DNA of 64,000 bases, from the NCBI GenBank assembly GCA_944470555.2, contig OX104127.1:157455276-157519275 (forward strand). The letters run 5' to 3'. Both the position numbers and the translations under genes were made by a program. Under the pieces are notes generated by a model. The model was not told the origin of the DNA. It ran no database searches and saw only the letters and a program-made list of their open reading frames with translations. Below are positions 19,299 to 29,039 of this stretch, in pieces (the first letter of the stretch is position 1; each line of letters starts with the position of its first letter). This stretch comes from Heterobilharzia americana (lineage: Eukaryota; Platyhelminthes; Trematoda; Strigeidida; Schistosomatidae).

Positions 19299-20342
19299 AT
19301 ATTAGTATACACACTGGTTACATCAAAACCAACCATTTTTTTCCGTCATCTAGTTGCATATAGTCCAATCCATGCCTCAAACCAAGAGTTAGTAAGTTTT
19401 GATCGAAAATGGTTTTTAATTAGACCTAGTACCATTGCTGAATATTTAGACAAGTCATAAGTGTTTCTAAAGTCTACTATGGATCCAATAGGATAACCCA
19501 TGAATTTTAACAGTATAATAAATCCTACTGAGATTATTAGTCTTCGGATTTAAATCAAACCCTTTCAAATCACGTATAAGTGGCTTCATTCGGCGCATTA
19601 GATCCACTGCGTGTTTCTTAAACCTTATTCACAATCGAGTTCATCGGATTAAGCGGTCCGGCATCCATGTTCGCTGACTTTCTCAACGTAATCAGATTTG
19701 TTTAACACTACTGTTGAATTGCCTTTATCTGATTAAGCAATTACTATATCGCAGTCGTTCCCACGGTTCTTCAAAGCTACTATTTCTGCTTTACGTAAAT
19801 TCTGTTCAGTTCCCTTCTGTCAATTAAATGTTAGGGTACATTGTGCACATCGTCTTACCTACTGAACTCAATGCTATTTCAATTTTAGGAGTGACATCTT
19901 TAGCTTTGGACTCACTAACTAATCCTACATTGAAGTTAACTCCCTTCTCCTTCTTCTCTTCAGCTTAAAACTTCACTTGGAACATTGACAACTCTCTTTG
20001 TCTCATCGATGACTGGCGGTGTGCTATTGGTCATCTCATTATTCTCCACTGCATACTTCTCTTCAGTTAGTTTAACCTCTTCATTCAAGTATTTTTGTAT
20101 TTCCCAAAGGCGACTGATCCTCACCCTTTTGAATTTGTCAACCAGGAGTTCATTTGCTTTCTCACTAACTATGTACATCACTTTACATTTAAGTTTTCCA
20201 ACATAATTACGCAGAAATGCATAACTTTCATTGTAACTAGGGATGGTGTGCAACTTCTTGACTGTTAGAAAAATTCCCAGCAGATAGATAAAGCGAAAAA
20301 AATACCAACACTTGTCAGCCGTAAACTCTAAGAGAAGAAATT

Positions 20343-20450
20343 CATGGCTGCTCAGACTTCGGTGTGTGGGGCAGGGTTCCAATTCGTGATCCATCACAGT
20401 TCGAAGTCAAGTAACTACGCCAATCAGTCACAGCTCTTGACTGACTAACT
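20343..20450 (-). repeat. tRNA-derived SINE-like repeat (degenerate)
   Basis: Variant of the 7090-7165 block (ctcagacttcggtgtgtgggg, ttccaattcgtgatcca). It sits between the Penelope element and the RTE-1b 3' end. Confidence 0.35.
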
Positions 20451-20452
20451 GA

Positions 20453-22775
20453 TAAAATCAACGTAGAACGTCACACACAATTGTATCGGTTCAAGTTGAC
20501 ACACTTCACAGTAGTATACAAAGAACAGGTGGATAGAAACAGTGATGTCATAGGAGACAAAGTTGTGTGAGACAATAAACAATCTCAAGATGAAGGTTAG
20601 TGTAAATATTCAAGCTAAGCAGATGTCAAGGAGTGAATAAATCTGCACCATTGTGACCGATTTTAAGCCATGTCACTAAGAGTCCACAACCACTGGGACT
20701 TATCGTCTCGCGAACCCCAACCAGACAGTCAACAACCCATTACATGACTCAGACCAACGGTAAAACACTTCATCAAGTGGTACCACATTTTGGTCTGGCT
20801 ACCCTGAACCCTCTTCTAACCTGATCCAACTCCCTCCAGCATGGCACATCGAAGTAAGGGGTAGGTTGGCGGGAATAATATATGTCCAAGCCATCTCAGT
20901 CGATTAAGTTTCACAACATCATACATCTACTTGCCTAGTTTCCTTCACTTGATCTCAACATTGCTCACATCGTGATACCACCAAACGCAAGCAATACTAC
21001 AAATACATTTGTGATCAAACACCTGTAATGGCTTCATTTCTTCTGCTTTCAAGGACCATGTCTCACAGCCGTATAGCAGCACGTAACGAGCTGCAGCGCA
21101 GGGTAGTCGCCCTTTGATAGGTAGTCAGATATCTCGACAGCTGGTACCACAGATGAAGGAAGCTGACATATGCCGAATAGGCCGTCTGTATCCAAGCTAA
21201 AATTTCGTCAGCAACCAACACGTTTCGGCTGATAGAACTCTCCAAGCAAGTCAAGTGGTCAACATATTCCGCTACCACTTCCTATCTTTGAACTGGGAGT
21301 AGTTGTAGACTCGTCGTGGAGCGTTTTCTAACATTTGACAGGTGAAAAACGCATGCCAAATATACTCAGATTTCCGCTCAACGCGTTCACAAGACTCTGC
21401 ACTTTACTGCCACCTGTTTCCTGCGGTCAGTAAGGCGTAGACATACACAAGCCTGTACTAGCGCGTGACCGGAGTCTACACTGGTGCTCCCGAAAGTCCA
21501 GCAACCTTCCAACGATGGTCTGTAGCAGTGTTATCTGTGTCCATCGTCAATTTAATGTCGACGAACACCATGTGAGACAGTGTCTCTCCTCATGTCTAAT
21601 GTTAGTGTTGGCCAGAAACAAGTCGTCAGAGTGAAATTGCAACAGACGATCACTGTTGTCGGTTCCTTGGCATAGGATTCCGTAGATACCTTTCCCAATG
21701 GCTCAACTTCCCTACTTGAGCGTTAAAGTCACCTGCCATTATGACTACATATGAACGCTTCGCTTTCTGTAGCAAAGCTAGTAGCTTCTCATAGAATTCA
21801 TCCTACGCATCATCCGAACTGTAATCGGTGGCTGCGTAGACGGAGGTTACGAACAGGCGTCGCCTAGTCTCACGATCCTTTCTGTTCCTTACAAATCCAT
21901 TCAGTCGGACAGCACATAGACGGCTGTTGACTGGTATCCAGTCGACAAATACACTTTCCGCTCTACGACTCAATGCTATGCCTACACCAGCGAGTCCACG
22001 AGAGCTACCATTAGGTCCCAGGATACTCTTTAAGGAAATTTTAGAGACTCACTACTATGGTCAGGTGAGATCATTTTAATAACCGCGCTCGGCTCCTTTA
22101 TACGTGACTCAGACACAGTATACATCCATGGCTAGAGATCTTAGTTTTGGCGAGAGATGCTTTCTCTCCGATTTGGCATAGACGTCAGATGTTGAGAGCT
22201 CTTGCGTGAAACCGATGGCGGGGTCTTACGACATTAGTAATGGGGTTTCGATGACTCTGATCGTTGACAATAGTTACGGAGTGAGAGGTTGGGTAGGGAG
22301 TAAGAGATTTAATATTAGCATTAGAAGACGAAGGCAAAGAAGGAGACAGAGTTGAAGAGGATGGGTTATGTTTTATTGGGTCTGGTGTACTATTGGGAGA
22401 GTGTGTGTGTGGGGGGGGGGGGGGGTTGACACTTTCCGGCTGTCTACACCATGGAGGACTGGATCGTAAGGTACCTGAAGGAAAAAAAGATGTGATTGCA
22501 AACCCTATGGGACATTTGCTTCAGTTCCGTCACATACGGCTTTTTGGGCGTTGTCGTGTTGAGGTTTGGTTATTCTAACGCCGGACAGAGTCCGTACTGC
22601 CAGCACCGGAAGACCACAGGCCAGGGGGGAGTCTGCTACTTTTGGAGTCAGCCCTTTCTAACTCCCCCTTCCCATTGGGAAGCCAGCATCAGTGTACTAT
22701 TGGGCACCCAAGAGGAACATTCTACTGCTATCACCCCATCCACCTAGCAGCAGTACGACTTCGCCCCAGATCCCC
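20453..22775 (-). mobile_element. RTE-1b LINE with RT core deleted
   Basis: The minus strand starts with a 5' UTR (22760-22200) matching that of RTE-1a, followed by a decayed endonuclease (about 22120-21480, with conserved GDFNAQVGKL and DSGHAL traces). It then jumps near 21470-21420 to the RT C-terminus (YVDHLTCLESSI, HLWYQLS, at about 21270-21130), so the RT catalytic core is missing. The 3' UTR (20453-20713) is the RTE-1b type. It contains a GT run passing into 15 G at 22411-22425. Confidence 0.82.
22411..22425 (+). repeat. poly-G run (15 nt) after (GT)n
   Basis: A (GT)n stretch passes directly into a 15-base G homopolymer in the 5' UTR of the RTE-1b copy. Runs of this kind are prone to sequencing error. 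Confidence 0.9.
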
Positions 22776-22970
22776 ATCGTCATCATCATCATCAACATAG
22801 GACCAGGCATTACTGCGTAACGGTCCGAGTTGCCACACCTCATATCAGCACATCAAGTAAAAAGGTAGTGAGGTGAAGGATGAAGATAAGTGAATGCAGT
22901 CAAAAGAAATATAAAGTACGAGAAGAAAGGAAAGAGGAGTGACAAAATAGTGAGATTCGGTATAGCGTTG

Positions 22971-23537
22971 TTAAGATGAGGATAATGTGTGTATACATCT
23001 GCGCCACTGACTTCGGTTCTGAGCCATATCACCTAGGGTCTCCAACCACTGGTTCCTCTTGTCCCGTGGACCCCAACCACCTAGTCTGCATCGTCCTACA
23101 TGGCTTAAACCAACAGTCAGAGACTTCATACATTGGTGCCATGTTTTAGTCTGGCCACCTCGGGCCTTTTTCCAGCCTGAACCCACCTCAGCCAACATTG
23201 TGTGACGAGGCAATCGGTGACTAGGCATACGTAGTACGTGTCCCAACCATCTCAGTCGATGAAGGTTCACAACCTCGTCGACTGACTTACCTCTTCTCCC
23301 TAAAACTCTACACCTAACTTCTGCATTACTCACATGGTGACACCACGGAATACGTCCTATACTACGAAGGCAACGGTGGTCAAACACCTGAAACCTTTTC
23401 ATGTCTTCCACTTTCAATGGCCATGTTTCACAGCCATACAGTAGAACAGAGCGGACTGCTGTGCAGTACACGCGACCCTTAATAGACAAACGAATATCAC
23501 GGCGGCGCCATAGGTGGCGCAAATTGGCAAAAGCCAA
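22971..23537 (-). pseudogene. RTE-1a RT C-terminal segment after frameshift
   Basis: A 188-residue frame continuing the 770-residue frame upstream after a 1-bp loss near 23590. It holds RRRDIRLSIKGRVYCTAVRS, LLYGCETW and the RTE tail GWGPRDKRNQWLETL. It is nearly identical to the C-terminus in the copy at 18188-19102, so the two copies are closely related. Confidence 0.9.
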
Positions 23538-23575
23538 TCGAGCCTTTTGTATCCGTGCAGAAATCTCATCGGCAA

Positions 23576-25888
23576 CTAACCCACCGGGTTGATCCTACTT
23601 CCCAGGTAAGTGAAGTGGTCAACACACTCAACCACTTCACTCTCTATTGTTAACCGCGGTACCGCTGAAGACCAGTCCTGGAGCAAAAATTTGCATTTGG
23701 GTGGTGAAAATCGCATCCCAAACATTCTCAAATTCCCACTCAAAGTGTTCAGAAGACTCTGCATCTTGTCAGCGTCTTCACCTAACAGGACTATGTCATC
23801 TGCATATTCTAGATCTAAGGAAAATTCACCTGTGATCCGGTCAACGTCTTTGTAATTAGGTGACGAGAGGGAAACCTCCATAAGAATATCTATGATAAAA
23901 TTAAATAAGAATGGGGATAGTGGGCATCCTTGACGGACACCACTTGATGAGTATAGCTCCCTGGACAACTCACCATAGGCTCTAACATGCCCACAAGTGT
24001 TCGAGTAGAGAGCTTTCAATAAGGTGATGTACTTACTAGGCACGCCTTTCAGTGACAGACACTGCCATAAGACTTCTCGATCAACGGAGTCAAATGCCGC
24101 CTTCAGGTCGAGAAATACAGCTATTGTCGGGCGTCTGTAAGCATGCCTATGTTCCAGGACCTGGCGCAGTGTGAATATTTGGTCGATACATCCACGGCCA
24201 GGTCTAAAGCCTGCCTGGTTTTCTCGGGCTTGCTGTTCCCGAGCTCCACTCAGGCGTCGGAGAATTATAGAACTTAGGATCTTAGACACTATGTTTGTCA
24301 GGCTGATTCCTCTGTGGTTATCACAAGAGGACTTCTCGCCTTTCTTGAAGACTGGGATGATCAGTGACTTAGACCAGTCGGAGGGGATCGTATTTGATTC
24401 CCATATACTGGCTAACACTTCCGTTAGCCTGACTAAGAGAACTCTACCACCATTCTTGTATACCTCAGCAGGTAGTCCGTCTGGTCCTGCTGCCCTTCCC
24501 CGTTTCAGGCTACCTACCGCTTTCTCAACTTCTTCTAGTGTTGGGGGACCTGTCTCTATGTCCCATTCAGGGTCCGACTGGATAGCGGGCAGCGCAATGG
24601 TGGCTGGAGGCCAGTTAAACTGTTCCTCAAAGTGTTCTGCCCATCGTCCCAGTCGCCTTCCCTGCGAGTGAATCGCCGATCCGTCCTTCTCCGCTATAAC
24701 CTCACTAACTGTTGTTGACCATTTCCCCCCAGTCTCCTTAATAAGTCTAAATAACTGTCTACTGTTACCGATCGCCGCTGCCTTTTCCATCTCTTTAGCC
24801 TTTGCTGCCCACCACTGTTCACGATCGTTGCGCAGACTTTTCGTCAGTTTATTTTTAAGTTGCGCTCGCTCTTCATTGTACTCAGAGCCTGCAGGGATGC
24901 ATTCACGTGCATCCATTAGTTTGGAAGAAGCTGCTGATATCCACTGGCTCTTTTTAGCCATTATCTTGGAGTCGGCTACAGTCTCCAGTGCTGCTTTTAC
25001 AGTAGACTGAAGATGGCACCAAGCTTCTTCTGGATGAGTGACAGTCTTTTGTTCCGATAACTGCCTAGCCAACTTCTCACTGAACACGGCTTTGGTGTTT
25101 TCGTTGTCCAGCAGAACTCGTAGTGGTTTTGTTGCCAAATTTTTTCTACGTCCATTGAGACGCAGGCATATACGTGCTCGGACCAACGCATGATCGCTGT
25201 CCAAACACGTACTCCAGAAGGAGCGGCAGTCTTCCACCGATCCTCTCCAGCGATGACTAATAGCAATGTGGTCTATCTGTGTCCATCGCTGAGTCGAGCT
25301 CGGTGGACGCCAGGTCAGACAGTGCCTTTCTTTATGTCTGAAATTTGTGCTGGCTAAAAATAGGCGGTTATCTGAGCATAGTTGTAATAGGCGATCACCG
25401 TTATCTGTACGTTCAGCTGGGATTCCGAAAGTGCCACCTAAGTGCCTTTCTGCCTCACTCAGTCTACCCACCTGTGCGTTGAGGTCACCTGCAACAACCA
25501 CTACGTCCGAACGTTTGGCTTTCGAGAGGAGGTTAGACAGTTTATGGTAGAACTCGTCCTTCACTTCATCCGAACTACAGTCAGTGGGTGCGTAAGCAGA
25601 GATTACAAAGAGACAACGGCGAGTCTCACTATTCCTTTTAGTTCTCACTGTGCCGTTCAGCCTCATAGCGCAGAGGCGACTATCAACTGGGATCCAGTCT
25701 AGTAGTGAGTTTTCTGCCCTGGTGCTTAATGCTATACCTACACCTGCAAGACCACGAGAGCTAGCTATCGAATCTCCAGAAACTCGAAGGGTGAATTTTG
25801 CAGATTCACCAGATTGGTCAGGAGAGGTCAGGTGAATAACCACACTTGGGTCCTGTATGCGTGTCTCACAAACACAGCACACATCCAT
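23576..25888 (-). pseudogene. RTE-1a endonuclease-reverse transcriptase, main frame
   Basis: A 770-residue frame. Apurinic-type endonuclease motifs: VVVAGDLNAQVG (about residues 130-141), TWRPPSSTQRWTQIDHIAIS and the catalytic SDHALVRAR (about 230). RT: ERLSGAREQQARENQAGFRPG region (about 540-560; written RRLSGAR...), motif A FLDLKAAFDSVD (about 590), motif B GVRQGCPLSPFLFNF (about 650), motif C YADDIVLL (about 695). The family acts by nicking the target and priming reverse transcription there. The true N-terminus lies upstream in another frame (NVRTLRQ), so the listed start is not biological. Confidence 0.93.
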
Positions 25889-26544
25889 GCCCGAGTTGCT
25901 AGAGTCTTTGCCAACGAAGCCTGTTGGCCAATTTGACGGAGGGTGCGGACATTGAAGGCTCCAATATGTAATTTGGAGCGTGGTTTAAGGAGACCAGGGA
26001 TGCTGTTCTGTGGACTCAGATCGTTGTCGAAGGCTGCAGAGGTAGGAGAAATTGAAGATGATGCAGCATCATTAATTAAGAGACGTGAAGGAAGATTAGA
26101 AGGTAATGATGGAGGAGGAGGATAGCAGTCAGAAGAAACTTGGGTGCTGACAGAGTTGTGAGGGCGGTTGACACTTCCCGGCTGCCCACACCGTGGAAGG
26201 CTATTTCTTCTTAAGGTACCTGAAAGAGATTTGTGTGACCGCAGAGCCCATCGGACATCTGCTTGAGGCCTGTCACACCCAGCCTTTTGAGTATGATTAT
26301 TTTGAATTTTTGTATTTTTGGGGCCGGATGAGCGAAAGGAAACGACAAGTGAACCAACACCGCCGGCCCGGCAGACCGTGGGGCGTGGTGGAGTGTGTTA
26401 TTTTTGGGGCCGACCTTTTCTAACCCCCCCTTCCACTGAGAAGGCAGCATCAGCTTGGCACTGCTGGTCATCCAAGGGAAACACCTTACTGCTGTCACAC
26501 CCCATCCAGCTAGCAGCAGTACGACTTCGCCCTCAGACCCCCAT

Positions 26545-26900
26545 CATAGTGTAGCAATTTACACTATAACGGTAACTGCTTTTCGTCTAACCACTACCCA
26601 ACAGACCTTTCTGGTATGGTAGGACCTCGAGGGAACAAGCGTTCCACCAGCATAGCTCGTTGGGTCATTGTGATATGCAAGCCCGACCACCACGTCAAGG
26701 TAGCAGCTATCGGTCGGGAGATCCCCATCGTAGGGTATCAGTTTTAGCAACGGTGACTGCTTTTAGTCTTAGCACTATCTAACAGGCTTCTATGGCTTGG
26801 TTGGATCTCGAAGGAACAAGCGTTCCAGGCAGAGTAGCTTGTTGGGTCATCGATATGCGAGCCCGACCACTACATAAAGGTAGCAGCTACCGGAGGGGAA
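26545..26900 (-). promoter_or_regulatory. tandem 5' UTR monomers of RTE-1a (2 x ~180 bp)
   Basis: Two related units, about 26545-26714 and 26730-26894. Each contains (minus strand) ccgatagctgctacctt or its variant, then tggtcgggct, a gacccaac-agct segment, cgcttgttcc and agcagt-accgtt. A further related unit lies in plus orientation at 61515-61675 upstream of another RTE-1 copy. Repeated 5' units of this sort commonly act as internal promoters in LINEs; that role here is inference. Confidence 0.7.
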
Positions 26901-27105
26901 ACAGCTTCACAGTAATATGTTCGTTCTTAGAGTAATAGCTAAGGATGAGCATGACAGACCGATGCCTGTTGTTGATCTCCATCCAACGACTACAATTCTG
27001 ATGACGTCACAGTTGAGTCTTACCAAAAGTTGTCGACTTTGCTGAGAAAAGCAAGACATTAGATATTTTTACCACCGAGAATAACTTCACCGACAAAGTG
27101 AAGCT
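26901..27105. other. unassigned spacer
   Basis: Nothing recognised. The 5' limit of RTE-1a is taken as about 26900. Confidence 0.3.
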
Positions 27106-27109
27106 GGGT

Positions 27110-27195
27110 TAAACTGGTTTGTGGAGTTGGTTTCCAACCAGTGAGTCACGCGTTTAAACACCGCTTCACCCACTGAGCTTTGGGCAACCAGGTGG
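27110..27195 (-). repeat. tRNA-derived SINE-like element
   Basis: The minus strand has caaagctcagtgggtgaagc (about 27164-27183), a near-ideal tRNA A box, followed by a weaker B-box-like ctggttggaaaccaact about 40 nt on. Confidence 0.45.
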
Positions 27196-28175
27196 TAGAA
27201 TCAGCCCTTACATAATAAGTGTCTGGCTACTGCATGTAAGTGGGATAGCTAAGTCAACCACAAAGATTACCTAAGAATATCGACGAAATTCCACGCTGAT
27301 GGGACGGTGATGACTGTCTTCTGCAACCGTGTGCCAATACTTAATTGCTTTTAGCTGGCAGAAACATCAAATACACGGTAAATTCAGATACATTATATCA
27401 CCGTAAGTCATAGCTGAAGAGGATTGCCACCATTCAAAGTAACTGCGTTGGTTAGAGGGTGTTAGTGCACACTTTAGTGAGCGCGGGAAAGTGCAGTAAA
27501 GCCTCTCAGGACTGACCTAGGAAGTCAGGAAATCAATTTTATTCAAGATGACTTAGCACTTATCTAAACGAGATGGAGATTTCTATCCAAATGAAATCTA
27601 GCATACCTCAGTCAGGTGTGAAAACAGAAATCGACGAACTGTGGTTAAAGTTAGGCGAAATCCAGTTAGTTTGTCGAGCCTAGTCAAAGCCAACTGATAC
27701 TATAGGTTTGGTATGAAAAGGGTGATACCCGGAGACAGTCTTAACTAAGAAGAGTTGTGATCACTACGAAGTGACGTACCACGAAAGAGAAAGAAAAAAG
27801 TCTATGGGTAGTGCAGTGCAATTACTTAAGGTTGTCCAAGAGACTTGCACAAGTGTGATGGTTAGAGAGGTATCTTCCAATGTGATAGTCAAGAATTACC
27901 GATTACAATAACTGAGGTACTTGCCAATGTGAATCAGTCTGGGCAGATTTGCTTGCATCGTTTATCATTCAGATTTATGGGGAAACACCTACCCGCCAAA
28001 GCTAGTGGTTATTCTGACCGGCATAGTGTTTACCATCCAAAATTATGTGGTCACCTAACACTTTAGAAGAGCTTGGGAGAGCTGACGTGTTTAAGATGGG
28101 CTGGTCGTGCTGCCGTTCGGCATGCTTAGGATAGAAGTGGACTTGGCCGTGTCATGCACTTGTAACAATTGCTGA
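27196..28175. other. unassigned region
   Basis: No open frame or repeat that I can name. As an RTE remnant follows, it may be further decayed RTE. Confidence 0.3.
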
Positions 28176-28370
28176 ACCGGACACACCATTCAAATCAATA
28201 GATCAGCAAGTGTTGTGGCAACGTCTTAGTTTAAAGGGAGAACTAAGCAAGTACGCCATGTTAGTGAAAGCACTATTCCAAACGACGTTGCTTAAAGCCT
28301 AGCGAAGAAGTGTCCTTCATTTTAGCGACAACCGGTATTATCCACTACCACCGTTTTCAAATAAGTGCAT
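28176..28370 (+). mobile_element. RTE-type LINE remnant (RT motif A region)
   Basis: Reads FKSIDQQVLWQRLSLKGELS then KYAMLVKALFQT at about 28188-28285, matching FDSVDREVLWQCLSLKG..SKYITLLKALYSNT of RTE-1a. Stops follow. The ends cannot be defined. Confidence 0.65.
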
Positions 28371-29035
28371 TAGATGTTCTGATGAATGTGGTCCGAGGCA
28401 CATCTAGCTTCTCAAGAATAACGTGACGTCTTGAGGGAAGTTGAAGTGACTTCAAGGCTACAGGTGAAACAGTCGCGAAAGACAATTAGATTGATTATAC
28501 AAGATTTTCTTTACCCTGAGCAGTACTGTGAAGTAGAACCATGAGCCAGATCAGCTAACTATAGCTTATAAGCTAGTGTCAGCTTTAATTAAACACTAAA
28601 CTTATGGTGAAGCCACATGGCTTATCGACATTCACTTCGCAACTGGATCCAATGTTAAAAGACTTACAAGTCTACCTCCTACGATACTACATATAACCCA
28701 CAGCATCGAACGTTTTTATCTAAATTTCCGCTGATTATGAATGAGTGCCTAATGCCAAGTCATGAGAGAGCGAAAATGAACACTCAGAGACCAGTAAGTA
28801 TAAACTTGCGAACTTCAATATGCTAAAAATATACTGGATCAGGTGTTTAACTCACATAATGACCGAAAGTAAGCTACACCATGCATTATCGGTGTATAAT
28901 ACGATTTCCCGCCTACAATTTCCAATGTTCAATGTCTCTTGCCAGGTCCAAAATCGTCCAAATGTTTCAAGTGACTATTCACAGAATAGGAGAAGCTTTC
29001 ACCTAACTGAGTTTCGCATCTAAAATCCTTGGGTC
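28371..29035. other. unassigned spacer
   Basis: No recognisable feature; a 67-codon frame at 28820-29023 is not identified. Confidence 0.3.
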
Positions 29036-29039
29036 ACTA

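Larger units (their letters stand above)
16840..20340 (-). mobile_element. Penelope-like element, decayed, split by RTE-1a
   Basis: Penelope-like elements encode an RT related to telomerase plus a GIY-YIG-type endonuclease. Minus-strand landmarks in order: an N-terminal region (20397-19960), an ALKNR...DIVIA-stop-SDKGNSTVVLNKSDY block (about 19790-19690, the hallmark N-terminal PLE motif), FDVTS-VYTNIPID across the RTE insertion (19325 and 18141), MYKQT...SISSITEDIY (about 17996-17945, family MYxQ-GxxMGSPIS), LDTSFYRKPHSGRYLDF (about 17670-17620), a KAGIRV block (about 17215) and ERLIAES...PVPEIWK (about 16955-16860). The expected RYVDD box is not visible and stops are frequent. The element is dead. 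Boundaries are estimates. Confidence 0.75.
22776..26900 (-). mobile_element. RTE-1a LINE, near full length, two frameshifts
   Basis: The most complete retroelement here. Reading the minus strand: two ~180-bp monomers (26900-26545), a 5' UTR (26545-25990), endonuclease, RT, a short 3' UTR and a (GAT)n-type tail at about 22780-22795. The protein frame is broken twice: near 25885, just after NVRTLRQIGQQASLAKTLA, and near 23590 (one base lost compared with 18480, at INPGG). Otherwise the endonuclease and RT catalytic residues look present. It abuts the 5' end of the RTE-1b copy at 22775. Confidence 0.93.

Noticed and set aside
24171..24671. 166-codon plus-strand frame
   Set aside because: Shadow of the RTE-1a RT on the opposite strand.
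26545..26900. Independent satellite or CRISPR-like array
   Set aside because: Only two long units, joined to the RTE-1a 5' UTR and found again at another RTE-1 5' end; no spacer-repeat pattern.
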